DNA from: Mycolicibacterium helvum | GTDB taxonomy: Bacteria; Actinomycetota; Actinomycetes; Mycobacteriales; Mycobacteriaceae | NCBI RefSeq assembly: GCF_010731895.1 | Contig: NZ_AP022596.1 | Location: forward strand, 1,488,001-1,552,000 | Direction of reading: 5' to 3' | DNA: 64,000 nucleotides | Part shown: in pieces, positions 27,305-36,107 of the stretch | Numbering within the stretch: the stretch's first letter is position 1 | Layout: each line of letters begins with the position of its first letter | Position numbers and translations under genes: made by a program | Notes under the pieces: model-generated | Database searches by the model: none | The model's input: only the letters and a program-made list of their open reading frames with translations | What the model was told of the DNA's origin: nothing

Positions 27305-27586
27305 TCACTTCTTGAGCATCGGGAAGAGGTCGACACCGAAGTGATGGATGATCGTGGCCCGGGTGATCCAGGCGACGGCCGTCACGATCACCAGGGAGAC
27401 GAAGATGAACAGCAGAATCCCCAGGTACTTCAGCGCCGGGTTGGGCTTGTGGATCGCATGGTCGGCTTCTTCGCCGCCGGCGCCGAAGGAGTAGGCCAGC
27501 ATGCCGCTGGCGAACAGCGCCGGCAGGCCCGCGCCCAGAACCAGGCCCACGACCAGCACCTTGAGAATGGACTCGAAATACGTCAT
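27305..27586 (-). CDS. Small two-helix membrane protein (Rv0544c-like)
   Basis: A 93-residue protein with two transmembrane helices: about residues 8-30 (KVLVVGLVLGAGLPALFASGML) and 53-75 (YLGILLFIFVSLVIVTAVAWIT), joined by a short acidic/His loop. It follows pitA by 28 bp, the same neighbour as Rv0544c in M. tuberculosis. It may assist the phosphate transporter, but there is no direct evidence. Confidence 0.8.
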   Translation of the reverse strand: MTYFESILKVLVVGLVLGAGLPALFASGMLAYSFGAGGEEADHAIHKPNPALKYLGILLFIFVSLVIVTAVAWITRATIIHHFGVDLFPMLKK

Positions 27587-27614
27587 CGACAGTGTCCTTT
27601 ACTTGTCGCGGCGA

Positions 27615-28871
27615 TCAGACCGAGGCTTTGGGCTCGGCGGGCTTGGCGTCCTTGGCGGCAGCCCGCACGTCGGCCGGCACCACCGAGTTGGTGGAGGTGT
27701 CCCAGTCGGCGTTGACGTTGTTGTGGTCCACCTTCTGCTGCTGGGCACGCCACCACATGTAGCCGGACAGCGCGACCAGGATCAGGAAGATCACGCCGTC
27801 GCCCATCAGCTGGGAGTTGGTGACGTCCTTGATGACGTAGGACAGCCAGTACGCCAGCGCTCCGACCAGAGCGGCGGCGGGCAGGGTGACCAGCCAGGCC
27901 ACCGCCATCCGGCCCGCGACCGCCCAGCGCACCTCGGCGCCGGGCTTGCCGACGCCGCTACCGAGGATCGAGCCGGTGGCGACGTGGGTGGTGGACAGCG
28001 CCATGCCCGCGGCGCTGGAGCTCAAAATGATTGCGGCCGAGGATGCTTCGGCGGCCAGGCCCTGCGGTGACTCGATCTCGACCAGACCCTTGCCCAGCGT
28101 TCGGATGACCCGCCAGCCGCCGATGTAGGTGCCAAGCCCGATGGCCAGCGCGCAGCTCAGGATGATCCAGAACGGCAGGCCGTCCTTCTTCACATCACCG
28201 GTGAGGTGGCCGGTGGTGATGAGGGCGAGCGCGATGACACCCATGGTCTTCTGCGCGTCGTTGGTGCCGTGCGACAGCGCCACCAGCGAGGCGGTCGCGA
28301 TCTGGCCCCAGCGGAAACCCTCCTCGCGTCGCCGCGCCAGCACCTTGCGGGTGATTCGGTACACCAGCCAGGTGCCGCAGGCCGCCACCACACCCGCGAT
28401 CACCGGTGCGGCGATCGCCGGGATCAGCACCTTCTGGGTGACACCGCTCCAGTTGACGCCGTTGCTCCCGAGCGCGGCCAGACCGGCTCCGATGAGACCA
28501 CCGAACAGGGCGTGCGAGGAGCTGGACGGAATGCCGAACAGCCAGGTCAGCAGGTTCCACAAGATGCCGCCGATCAGGCCGGCGAAGATGATGGTCAATC
28601 CCGTTGACGCGTCGATGCCTGACAGCAGGTGACCGGTCTTGGCGTCTTGCACCTTGAGAACCGACGTCGTCACCGTGACGGCAACCTCGACGGAGAGGAA
28701 CGCGCCAACCAGGTTCAGGACGCCGGCCAACAGCACCGCGGTCTTGGGCTTGAGCGCACCCGTGGCGATCGACGTCGCCATGGCGTTGCCGGTGTCGTGG
28801 AATCCGTTGGTGAAGTCGAAAGCCAGTGCGGTGGCGATCAGCAACACCAGGATGATCATCTCCGTGCTCAT
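27615..28871 (-). CDS. pitA: Low-affinity inorganic phosphate transporter PitA
   Basis: A PiT-family (SLC20-like) proton-coupled phosphate permease of 418 residues with about ten transmembrane helices. The family signature repeats are both present: ALAFDFTNGFHDTGNAMAT near the N-terminus and VALSHGTNDAQKTMGVIAL near the middle. A soluble tail with Lys/Ala/Pro (AAAKDAKPAEPKA) ends the protein. Orthologue of Rv0545c. The gene leads an operon with a small membrane protein and a DUF3349 protein and diverges from another DUF3349 gene over 234 bp. Confidence 0.95.
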   Translation of the reverse strand: MSTEMIILVLLIATALAFDFTNGFHDTGNAMATSIATGALKPKTAVLLAGVLNLVGAFLSVEVAVTVTTSVLKVQDAKTGHLLSGIDASTGLTIIFAGLIGGILWNLLTWLFGIPSSSSHALFGGLIGAGLAALGSNGVNWSGVTQKVLIPAIAAPVIAGVVAACGTWLVYRITRKVLARRREEGFRWGQIATASLVALSHGTNDAQKTMGVIALALITTGHLTGDVKKDGLPFWIILSCALAIGLGTYIGGWRVIRTLGKGLVEIESPQGLAAEASSAAIILSSSAAGMALSTTHVATGSILGSGVGKPGAEVRWAVAGRMAVAWLVTLPAAALVGALAYWLSYVIKDVTNSQLMGDGVIFLILVALSGYMWWRAQQQKVDHNNVNADWDTSTNSVVPADVRAAAKDAKPAEPKASV

Positions 28872-29105
28872 GAGTCAGATTCTGGTGGTTGAAGGGCCCG
28901 TTTGACCAGCGGCCAAAAGTCCTCGAACTGCGTATTTGCGACTGTCCTGCAGCTATTCACTGGCTGTTAACCTGAAGGTCTTCCCCGGTTCGTCTGGGCC
29001 GACGGATCGGGGGTACAGGGTAGGGCGCGGCGCTTATGCGCCGATATTAGGATTCTCGTAGTCCATTGGGCGCCTTCACACGCCCCCCGCAAGGGAGATG
29101 CCACG

Positions 29106-29408
29106 GTGACAAAATTCCTCACCAAGATCGTGGCCTGGATCAAAGCCGGCTACCCCGAGGGGGTGCCCGATCCCGACCAGGTGCCGCTATTTGCCCTGTT
29201 GCGCAGGAGACTGGGCGACGACGAGGTCATCGTGGTCGCCCGGGAGCTTCTCGAACGCGGGGACTTCGACCACATCGACATCGCGGTGCTGATCACCGAG
29301 ATCACCGACACATTGCCTACCCCCGATGACATCGAGCGGGTTCATGACAAGCTCGCCGCCTACGGGTGGCCGCTGGATGATCCGCGAGACAGTGAGGACA
29401 TCGAATAA
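29106..29408 (+). CDS. DUF3349 domain protein (Rv0543c-like, copy 2)
   Basis: A 100-residue helical protein reading MTKFLTKIVAWIKAGYPEGVP at the start and KLAAYGWPLDDPRDSEDIE at the end, close to Rv0543c as recalled. The GTG start follows AAGGGAG. Together with copy 1 it flanks pitA, one on each side and in opposite directions. The upstream 234 bp contain a small hairpin (CGGCGC-TTAT-GCGCCG, 29028-29043) and a TTCAC-N6-TTAAC direct repeat at 28956-28971. It is followed directly by menE. Confidence 0.82.
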   Translation: MTKFLTKIVAWIKAGYPEGVPDPDQVPLFALLRRRLGDDEVIVVARELLERGDFDHIDIAVLITEITDTLPTPDDIERVHDKLAAYGWPLDDPRDSEDIE

Positions 29409-29455
29409 CCACTCTGCGAGCACTCGCGATCCCACCCGGTCCGTCGGCGCAATCC

Positions 29456-30604
29456 GTGATGGCCGCCTTGGCCGGCGTCCTCGACGGACGTGACGCGCCC
29501 CTGGTCCCCATCCCTGCCGGCGACTTGCGTGAAAGTGAGTTGCTGACAACATCTCTGCGGGTCGGTGAGGAGATCGACGACGACGTCGCACTGGTGGTGT
29601 CGACGTCGGGAACCACCGGCACACCCAAGGGTGCGATGCTCACACCGGCAGCGCTGATCGCCAGCGCCGCGGCCACCCACGATCGCCTCGGCGGCCCGGG
29701 CAACTGGCTCCTGGCCCTGCCCGCGCACCACATCGCCGGGATACAGGTACTCGTACGCAGCCTGCAGGCCGGCACGGTACCCATCGAGCTGGACATCTCC
29801 GCGGGCTTCGATGCCACTGAATTGCCCACGGCCATCGCGCAACTCGGCTCCGGCCGGCGCTACACCGCGCTGGTCGCGACCCAGCTCGCCAAGGCCTTGC
29901 TCCACCCCGAGGCCACCGCGGCGCTGGGCGAACTCGACGCGGTCCTGCTCGGGGGTGGTCCCGCTCCCCGACCCGTCCTGGAGGGTGCAGCGGCCGCGGG
30001 TATCGCGGTGGTGCGCACATACGGCTCCAGCGAAACCGCCGGCGGCTGCGTCTACGACGGGGTGCCGCTGGACGGGGTGACGATCCGACTCGACGACGGC
30101 GCCGAGCCTGGCGAAGGCCGCATCGTCATCGGCGGGCCGACACTGGCGCTGGGCTACCGCAACCGGCCGGAGCCGGATCCCTTCGATGAACCCGGCTGGT
30201 TTCGTACCGATGACCTCGGCATCCTCGACGAGGCCGGCAGCCTGACGGTTCTCGGCCGGGTAGACGAAGCGATCAGCACCGGCGGGCTGACCGTCATGCC
30301 CGCACCGGTCGAGACGGTGCTGTCGCGGCATCCGGCGATTGCCGACTGCGCGGTGTTCGGCCTTGAGGACGATCGGCTCGGCGAGCGGGTGGCCGCTGCG
30401 GTTGTGCTCGTGACCGGTGTGGTCGAACCGACACTTCAGGACATCCGGGAGTATCTGACACAGTCCCTTGACCCGACGGCCGCCCCCCGTGAGCTGCACA
30501 TTGTCAACGAGCTGCCCCGCCGCGGCATCGGAAAACTGGACCGCCGGGCGCTGCGCGAGCGGTTCGCCAACGGCGGCGACCTACCCGGCGGCTACGGCTG
30601 GTGA
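29456..30604 (+). CDS. menE: o-Succinylbenzoate-CoA ligase MenE
   Basis: A class I adenylate-forming ligase that activates o-succinylbenzoate for MenB. It has the P-loop STSGTTGTPKGAM at 49-61, GGGPAPRPVLEGA, TYGSSETAGG, the hinge GWFRTDDLGILDEAGSLTVLGRVDE, and C-terminal lysine motif RGIGKLDRR. Like Rv0542c it lacks much of the usual N-terminal half. The coordinate given is the first canonical start (GTG). The reading frame, however, continues upstream with family-like sequence (LRALAIPPGPSAQS) to 29414 (CTG) or 29405 (ATA), with no ATG, GTG or TTG; an SD-like GTGAGG lies just before 29405. The real start may be non-canonical. Confidence 0.9.
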   Translation: MMAALAGVLDGRDAPLVPIPAGDLRESELLTTSLRVGEEIDDDVALVVSTSGTTGTPKGAMLTPAALIASAAATHDRLGGPGNWLLALPAHHIAGIQVLVRSLQAGTVPIELDISAGFDATELPTAIAQLGSGRRYTALVATQLAKALLHPEATAALGELDAVLLGGGPAPRPVLEGAAAAGIAVVRTYGSSETAGGCVYDGVPLDGVTIRLDDGAEPGEGRIVIGGPTLALGYRNRPEPDPFDEPGWFRTDDLGILDEAGSLTVLGRVDEAISTGGLTVMPAPVETVLSRHPAIADCAVFGLEDDRLGERVAAAVVLVTGVVEPTLQDIREYLTQSLDPTAAPRELHIVNELPRRGIGKLDRRALRERFANGGDLPGGYGW

Positions 30605-30643
30605 ACAATGGTTGGCACAGCCACATAAAGGGGACAAGAAAGT

Positions 30644-31513
30644 ATGGACGAGCTGAAGTTTCTCGACCTGCACGGTGACCGGGTGGCCTACCTGGACGAG
30701 GGCCAGGGCGAAGTGATTCTGCTGCTGCACGGGATGGCCGGCAGCTCGCAGACCTGGCGCTCCATGTTGGGCCCGCTGTCACGTAAATATCGGGTGATCG
30801 CCCCTGACCTGCTCGGTCATGGCAGTTCGGCCAAACCACGCAGCGACTACTCGCTGGGAGCGTTCGCGGTGTCGCTGCGCGACCTGCTCGACGAACTCGG
30901 GGTCACCCAGGCCACCGTGGTGGGGCAATCGCTGGGCGGCGGAATCGCGATGCAATTCGTCTACCAGCACCCCAACTACTGCCAGCGGCTGATCCTGATG
31001 AACAGCGGCGGACTGGGACCGGACGTCGGGTGGACACTGCGACTGCTGTCGGCTCCCGGAGCCGAGCTGATCATGCCGCTCATCGCGCCCCCACCGGTGG
31101 TGACCGCCGGTGAACGGGTGCGGTCATTGTTCGGCAAGCTGGGCGTTCAGTCGCCGCGAGGCGCGGAGATCTGGAATGCCTACAGTTCCTTCGCCGACGC
31201 CGAGACCCGGCAGGCGTTCCTGCGCACGCTGCGGTCAGTGGTCGACTACCGCGGGCAGGCCGTCAGCGCATTGAATCGGCTGCACGTCGCCGATGTGCCG
31301 GTCATGGTCATCTGGGGTGATCAGGACGCCATCATTCCCGTCGAGCACGCCTACGCCGCACACGCGGCGCGCCCCGACGTCCGGCTCGAGGTGCTGCCTG
31401 GGGTTGGGCACTTCCCGCAAGCTGAGCGGCCCATCGAAGTGGTCGAGCTGATCGACGACTTCATCTCCACGACTGCCGCCGCCGATATCGAGCAGCCCGC
31501 CACCCAGGTGTGA
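30644..31513 (+). CDS. Alpha/beta hydrolase
   Basis: A 289-residue alpha/beta-fold hydrolase. The oxyanion segment [13 protein letters not shown] is near 27-39, the nucleophile elbow GQSLGG holds Ser96, the acid is in [11 protein letters not shown], and the catalytic His is in [11 protein letters not shown]. The N-terminus ([16 protein letters not shown]) is that of the epoxide hydrolase/meta-cleavage hydrolase-like group. It starts 39 bp after menE and overlaps the next gene by GTGA. The substrate is unknown; its site after menE makes a thioesterase or MenH-like role conceivable but unsupported. Confidence 0.82.
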   Translation: MDELKFLDLHGDRVAYLDEGQGEVILLLHGMAGSSQTWRSMLGPLSRKYRVIAPDLLGHGSSAKPRSDYSLGAFAVSLRDLLDELGVTQATVVGQSLGGGIAMQFVYQHPNYCQRLILMNSGGLGPDVGWTLRLLSAPGAELIMPLIAPPPVVTAGERVRSLFGKLGVQSPRGAEIWNAYSSFADAETRQAFLRTLRSVVDYRGQAVSALNRLHVADVPVMVIWGDQDAIIPVEHAYAAHAARPDVRLEVLPGVGHFPQAERPIEVVELIDDFISTTAAADIEQPATQV

Positions 31514-31911
31514 CCAGCCCTGCCGCCCAGTTTGCGACCGCGAAGGTCGCCAGGCTGGCCACGGTCACTCCCGACGGTCCCCCGCATCTGGTGCCGATCG
31601 TGTTCGCCGTGGCCGAGTCCACCATCTACACCGCGGTGGACGGCAAGCCGAAAACCACCCATCGACTCCGGCGGCTGGCCAATATCGAGGCCAACCCACG
31701 GGTGAGCATCCTGGTCGACCATTACGACGACGACTGGTCGCAGCTGTGGTGGGTGCGCGCCGACGGGATCGCGACGATCCACTACGACGGTTCGGTGTGC
31801 GAACGTGGCTACGAGCTACTGCGTACGAAATACCACCAATATCACGATGTTCCGCTCAACGGTCCGGTGATCGCGGTGGACGTCGATCAGTGGTCGTCCT
31901 GGGGCGGCTGA
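31510..31911 (+). CDS. PPOX-class F420-dependent oxidoreductase
   Basis: A 133-residue split-barrel flavin/deazaflavin-binding protein of the pyridoxamine-phosphate-oxidase-like family. [25 protein letters not shown] at the N-terminus and [23 protein letters not shown] in the middle match the F420-binding subgroup (TIGR03668-like). A terminal WSSWGG is also characteristic. The GTG start overlaps the hydrolase stop, so the two are coupled. A 6-bp stem with 5-nt loop (31902-31918) spans its stop codon and may weaken read-through into the next gene. Confidence 0.82.
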   Translation: MTSPAAQFATAKVARLATVTPDGPPHLVPIVFAVAESTIYTAVDGKPKTTHRLRRLANIEANPRVSILVDHYDDDWSQLWWVRADGIATIHYDGSVCERGYELLRTKYHQYHDVPLNGPVIAVDVDQWSSWGG

Positions 31912-31933
31912 GCCGCCCGTACGCTGGGGACTT

Positions 31934-33289
31934 GTGAGCATCGGTCGCAAGGATGCGGTCGCGGTCACCATCGGCGTACTGCTGGTGGTTGCTGCGTTCG
32001 TCATTCCGCACCTGCACCTGGGCATCGTCACGCCGCTGATCAACAGCTCGCCGGATGAGATCAAGAACTTCGCCGATACGGCGCCGATCTTCGGCTGGTG
32101 GAACGCCCACGTCGGCTGGGGCACGGTTCCGGCGATCCTGATCGGCGCGGCGGCCGTGGTGTGGGGAGCTTCGATCGCCACACGGCTGTCCTGGCGGTGG
32201 CTGACGTGGGTGACGTGGGCGACGTCGTTCTCGTGGGCATTCGCCCTGGCGATGGTCGACGGCTGGCAGCGCGGCTTCGCCGGCCGGCTCACCGCTCGCC
32301 ACGAGTACCTGCGCCAGGTGCCAACAATCACCGACATCCCCGACGCGGTCCGGACGTTCGCTAGCCGCATTCTCGATTTCCAGCCGAATTCGTGGATCAC
32401 CCACGTCTCCGGTCATCCGCCAGGCGCGTTGTTGACGTTCGTCTGGCTGGATCGCATCGGGCTGGGCGGCGGCGCGTGGGCCGGTCTGTGGTGCCTGCTG
32501 TTCGGGTCGTCCGCCGCTGCCGCGATCGTGGTGGCCGTGCGGGCCCTCAGCGGTGAAGAGACCGCCCGGCTGGCGGCGCCGTTCGTCGCCGTTGCCCCGA
32601 CCGCTATCTGGATCGCGGTGTCCGCCGACGGGTACTTCGCCGGTGTGGCGGCCTGGGGTGTTGCCTTGCTGGCCTTGGCGGTTCGCCGGACCGTGCGCTG
32701 GCCGATGTTGACCGCGGTGGCGGCCGGTGGAGTGCTGGGCTGGGCGATCTTCCTCAACTACGGACTGGCGCTGATGGCTATTCCCGCGGTGGCGGTGCTC
32801 ATCTGCGCGGTGTCCTGGCGTGATGCGGTTCATACGCTGGTTCCCGCGGCACTGGCCGCGGTCACGGTCGTTGGCGCGTTCGCCGTCGCCGGATTCTGGT
32901 GGTTCGACGGATACACCCTTGTCCAGCAGCGCTATTGGCAGGGCATCGCACTCAATCGGCCGTTCCAGTATTGGAGCTGGGCCAACCTTGCCTCGGTGGT
33001 GTGCGCGATCGGATTGGGCAGCGTCGCGGGGGTGGGGCGGGTGTTCGATATCCCGGCGATCAGGCGGCGCTCGGGGCTGCATCTGGTGGTGCTGGCCGCA
33101 CTGACGGCCATCCTGTTCGCCGACCTGTCGATGCTGTCCAAGGCCGAGACGGAACGGATCTGGTTACCGTTCGAGGTCTGGCTCACCGCCGCCGGCGCCC
33201 TGCTTCCGGTCCGGGCCCAGCGATGGTGGTTGAGCCTCAACGTGATCGGCGCCCTGGTGCTCAACCACGTCATCCTCACGAACTGGTAG
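31934..33289 (+). CDS. Polytopic membrane protein, GT-C-like (Rv0541c-like)
   Basis: A 451-residue integral membrane protein with roughly ten hydrophobic helices. A large early loop contains FASRILDFQPNSWITHVSGHPPGALL; the HPPG motif after a long loop resembles that of actinobacterial GT-C mannosyl/arabinosyltransferase-like proteins. Corresponds by order and size to Rv0541c. It may transfer sugars from a lipid carrier outside the membrane; no catalytic Asp pair could be confirmed. The last 126 bp lie opposite the 3' end of the convergent gene. Confidence 0.72.
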   Translation: MSIGRKDAVAVTIGVLLVVAAFVIPHLHLGIVTPLINSSPDEIKNFADTAPIFGWWNAHVGWGTVPAILIGAAAVVWGASIATRLSWRWLTWVTWATSFSWAFALAMVDGWQRGFAGRLTARHEYLRQVPTITDIPDAVRTFASRILDFQPNSWITHVSGHPPGALLTFVWLDRIGLGGGAWAGLWCLLFGSSAAAAIVVAVRALSGEETARLAAPFVAVAPTAIWIAVSADGYFAGVAAWGVALLALAVRRTVRWPMLTAVAAGGVLGWAIFLNYGLALMAIPAVAVLICAVSWRDAVHTLVPAALAAVTVVGAFAVAGFWWFDGYTLVQQRYWQGIALNRPFQYWSWANLASVVCAIGLGSVAGVGRVFDIPAIRRRSGLHLVVLAALTAILFADLSMLSKAETERIWLPFEVWLTAAGALLPVRAQRWWLSLNVIGALVLNHVILTNW

Positions 33290-33682
33290 CACCCGGTCGC
33301 CGACCAAGTAGAGCAGTGCGGCGCCCCACACCACCGCCAGCGCGATCCAGAAACCGGCTTCATAATCGCGATCCAGCACACTGAGGTTATCCAGGTGCAG
33401 CCCCGGCTTGTCGTAGACCGGAATCGCCAGCAGCACCAGAACGACCGTCAGCAGCGCAGCCACCAGCACCGGCGTCCACCACTTACTTGGCAGCAGCCGT
33501 CGCCCGGCGAAGCCCAGGGCCAGGCACACCGGCGCGAACACCGCGTCGTGCAGGAGCACCCCGATCAGCGCCCACACCACAATGCGAACGATGACATCGC
33601 GGGAGTTGTCCGACACCAGCATGACCCCGTAGGCGCCCAGCGCCACTCCCAGAGCGACAAGGAACACTCGTGTCGACGTCAC
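33164..33682 (-). CDS. Small multi-helix membrane protein
   Basis: A 172-residue protein with four hydrophobic helices: about 6-24, 31-57, 67-84 and 107-126 (TSTRVFLVALGVALGAYG; VVWALIGVLLHDAVFAP; PVLVAALLTVVLVLLAIPV; FWIALAVVWGAALLYL). I do not recognise the family. Its GTG overlaps the stop of the molybdopterin protein (GTGA). The final 40 or so residues (VREDDVVEHQGADHV and onward) are read antisense to the Rv0541c-like gene and look unlike a membrane protein tail, so the original stop may have been lost by mutation or frameshift. Confidence 0.68.
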   Translation of the reverse strand: MTSTRVFLVALGVALGAYGVMLVSDNSRDVIVRIVVWALIGVLLHDAVFAPVCLALGFAGRRLLPSKWWTPVLVAALLTVVLVLLAIPVYDKPGLHLDNLSVLDRDYEAGFWIALAVVWGAALLYLVGDRVLPVREDDVVEHQGADHVEAQPPSLGPDRKQGAGGGEPDLER

Positions 33683-34785
33683 GTCACCACCTCGATTCTG
33701 GACAGCCATTTTGTCTGCAGCACACCGGGTCTCGTCGGCGCGATCAGCCTACATGGGTAGCCGTGGTCGAGGTCCAGGGTTTGACCGTTGAGCTTCAGCG
33801 CGATCAGTGTCTGCGCGTCCCGGGTGTGCCGCGCGGGCAGCACTGTGCGGGAGTACGGTCCCGGCGGTTCCAGCGAGATCATCCGGACATCGGAAGCCGG
33901 TTCACCGCCGACTTCTTTGAGTAGGTCTGCCAGTACCACCCCGGTCCACTCGGCGGCGGCGCTCCAGCCTTCGACACACGCGATGGGCAGCCGGTGGGTG
34001 GTCTGTGGCATCGCCGCAAGCTCGTCGAGGGTGAACGTCTTCGTGGTGGACCCGTTGACGACGGTGAGCCGATAGTCGGAGGATCGCGCGCTACCCAGCA
34101 CGCCCGCGGCGAATGCCGACCGGTTGACCGGCACGCCCTGGGGTCCGTCACCCGATCGCGGCGCCAGCAACGAGACCTTACGCAGCCACGGAATCGTCTG
34201 TCCGGCAGTCATGATCGTAGCGACGCCAACGGCCAGCCCGGTTCCGACCAGCACTGCGCGACGGCTGGGGCCGCCGCGTGGCGCACCGGCCGGGAGCTGC
34301 TCGAGCGGCTCACCGAGGGCTCGGCGGATCACCGGCAACTTCACGCCGATGTGCACGATCACCGCGCCGGTCGCCACATAGGCCATCGCGTAGTGGCTGG
34401 TGGTGAAGAAGAACCTGAACGCATACCACTGCGCGATGTTCATAATTCCGGTCGAGAGCTGAAAGATCATGGAGCCCACCAGAACCAGGATCGACGCGCG
34501 CTCGATCTGACGGATCAGCCCGCCGATGATGGGCCGCTCGAACAGCTTGGGGTAGACCGACCACAATTTGACCACCAGCAGCGGAATCGCGGCAATACCC
34601 GAGATCACGTGCAGGCCCTGCGTCAGCTGGTACAGCCAGACCGGACGGGTCGGCCAGAAGAACCACGGCTGCGGGTGCTGAATGAAGTGGCTGATCAAAC
34701 CCGTGGCGAAACAGATCGCGACCGCCACCCCGAGGGCGACCCCGACCCGGGCCGTCACCGCGGTACTACGTAAGGAAGCCATCAT
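33679..34785 (-). CDS. Molybdopterin-dependent oxidoreductase fused to cytochrome-b-like membrane domain
   Basis: A 368-residue protein with two parts. The first about 170 residues hold four helices bearing paired histidines (SHFIQHPQ, GLHVISG, TSHYAMA, IVHIGVKLP), a layout like b-type cytochromes. After a further hydrophobic anchor (AVLVGTGLAVGVATIMTAG) comes a sulfite-oxidase-type domain with a likely molybdenum-ligand Cys in LPIACVEGWSAAAEW and the GYPCRLIAPTRPG segment. It may pass electrons between the quinone pool and an extracytoplasmic substrate. The ATG pair at 34785/34782 follows GGGA. It is in the middle of a five-gene coupled operon. Confidence 0.75.
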   Translation of the reverse strand: MMASLRSTAVTARVGVALGVAVAICFATGLISHFIQHPQPWFFWPTRPVWLYQLTQGLHVISGIAAIPLLVVKLWSVYPKLFERPIIGGLIRQIERASILVLVGSMIFQLSTGIMNIAQWYAFRFFFTTSHYAMAYVATGAVIVHIGVKLPVIRRALGEPLEQLPAGAPRGGPSRRAVLVGTGLAVGVATIMTAGQTIPWLRKVSLLAPRSGDGPQGVPVNRSAFAAGVLGSARSSDYRLTVVNGSTTKTFTLDELAAMPQTTHRLPIACVEGWSAAAEWTGVVLADLLKEVGGEPASDVRMISLEPPGPYSRTVLPARHTRDAQTLIALKLNGQTLDLDHGYPCRLIAPTRPGVLQTKWLSRIEVVT

Positions 34786-34804
34786 GGATTTCCCATCTGC
34801 GGCG

Positions 34805-35434
34805 TCACGCCAGAGCGAGTGTAGCCACGACACGTTCGCCGATCGGGTGAAACCCGACCAACGCCAGACCAACCTCCGCGGCCAGTCCAGCCGCGCAATC
34901 GACACCCACCGAAGCCCACCTGAACCAGGGCCCGACAGTTCGGGAGGATTCCAATCGAACCCAGCCGGCCCGTATTCCGGCCGTGCCCGGATCGAACTCG
35001 GCGACACAGTGACCGCCCACCCGCAACAGCTCGCTGGCCCGCCGCAGGATCCGGCGTGGGTCGCCGGCCAGGCCGACGTTGCCGTCGGCGAGCAGCACCG
35101 TCTGCCAACGACCGGTGCCGGGCAGCGGCTCGAACACATCACGCAGCAGGGCGGGGGCGCCGCTGCGCCGCGCCAGGCGAACCGCCGTCGCCGACTGATC
35201 CACCCCGAGAGCGGGAATTCCGCGGTGGATCAGATCGGCCACCAACCGCCCTGGGCCACAACCCAAGTCGATCGTCGGCCCGTCACACAGCGCCACAACC
35301 GCCGCGTCGAACACGGCGTCCGCGCCGTGGCCACCCAGCCAGCTGCGGACCGGAAGACGATGTACCCGGCCGTCGTCGTGGCGCAACCAACATCGCTCGC
35401 CGGTCAATGCCCTGTCGTAGAGCTGTCCCAACAT
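34805..35434 (-). CDS. Class I SAM-dependent methyltransferase
   Basis: A 209-residue Rossmann-fold methyltransferase. The SAM-binding motif is TIDLGCGPGRLV near 54-65, with the acidic end of beta2 in GVDQSA and motif III around VLLADGNVGLAGDP. An N-terminal segment (GERCWLRHDDGRVHRLPV) is shared by a group of actinobacterial methyltransferases found beside glycosyltransferases. It sits between DUF2064 and the molybdopterin protein, with 1 and 19 bp gaps. Acceptor is unknown. Confidence 0.78.
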   Translation of the reverse strand: MLGQLYDRALTGERCWLRHDDGRVHRLPVRSWLGGHGADAVFDAAVVALCDGPTIDLGCGPGRLVADLIHRGIPALGVDQSATAVRLARRSGAPALLRDVFEPLPGTGRWQTVLLADGNVGLAGDPRRILRRASELLRVGGHCVAEFDPGTAGIRAGWVRLESSRTVGPWFRWASVGVDCAAGLAAEVGLALVGFHPIGERVVATLALA

Positions 35435-35435
35435 T

Positions 35436-36107
35436 TCAGACCCCTTGGGTGGCTAGAGCGAACCGGCTCGATGCCGGGCATGCCGCGCGGACTGGCGGGA
35501 TGTCGTCGACGATGTCGACGTCGTGGAGTTCTTGAACGAGGCGCACGGAAATGCCGGTGTGCGTCAATGCGGCAAGCGTTGCTGCCCCGGTGTCGGCTTG
35601 CGACATCGGCACGCCACGCACGCAGTCGGCGGTAGCGGCGTCGGCAACACCGAGCACCCACCATCCGCCGTCGCACGCCATTCCGAGCAGAGCCGGCACC
35701 CTCAGCAGCAGACGCGCACAATCGGTGAGCAGTTCGGCGCGCACCTGCGGGGTGTCCATCCCGATCTGCAATACCGGCCGGCGGCCGGTTATCGCGCTGG
35801 CGTCGGCGTGAGCGTTGGCCAGTCGGTCAGCGAAGCCGTCGCCGCGCTGTTCGACGACGGCGAACGCGGCGAGCCGGTCACGGATTTCACCAGCCCGGCA
35901 CGCCCGCTCCAGATCTCCGGTCAGAGCGACCACGCGGTGCGTGACCGGCGTCGCGGCAGCGGCATCGAGCGTGTCCAGCAGGGCCGCGGCGGCGATGTCA
36001 GCGGCGGCCCGCTCGCCCAGCGTGGCGGCCAGTCGTGTCTTGGCCTGCCCGGGCACCGGAGCCTTGGCCACCACCAGCACGGTGATCGGTATCGGGTCGG
36101 GTGTCAC
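35436..36107 (-). CDS. DUF2064 glycosyltransferase-like protein (TIGR04282-type, Rv0540c-like)
   Basis: A 223-residue protein. VLVVAKAPVPGQAKTRLAATLG near the N-terminus, LQIGMDTPQV in the middle and CDGGWWVLGVAD are conserved in DUF2064, a nucleotide-diphospho-sugar-transferase-like fold; the family is also known as rSAM/selenodomain-associated transferase 1. Corresponds to Rv0540c. The GTG start overlaps the GT2 stop (GTGA). The sugar and acceptor are unknown. Codon 40 of the longer open frame was chosen as start because earlier residues are antisense of gene GT2's end and lack conservation. Confidence 0.82.
   Translation of the reverse strand: MTPDPIPITVLVVAKAPVPGQAKTRLAATLGERAAADIAAAALLDTLDAAAATPVTHRVVALTGDLERACRAGEIRDRLAAFAVVEQRGDGFADRLANAHADASAITGRRPVLQIGMDTPQVRAELLTDCARLLLRVPALLGMACDGGWWVLGVADAATADCVRGVPMSQADTGAATLAALTHTGISVRLVQELHDVDIVDDIPPVRAACPASSRFALATQGV

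Noticed and set aside
31902..31918. GGGCGG-N5-CCGCCC hairpin over the PPOX stop codon as a true terminator
   Set aside because: Only 6 bp with a 5-nt loop and the next co-directional gene starts 16 bp later; too weak to call, noted in the gene entry.
34786..35142. An N-terminal extension of the molybdopterin protein
   Set aside because: It overlaps the methyltransferase gene in another frame and lacks transmembrane or domain character.
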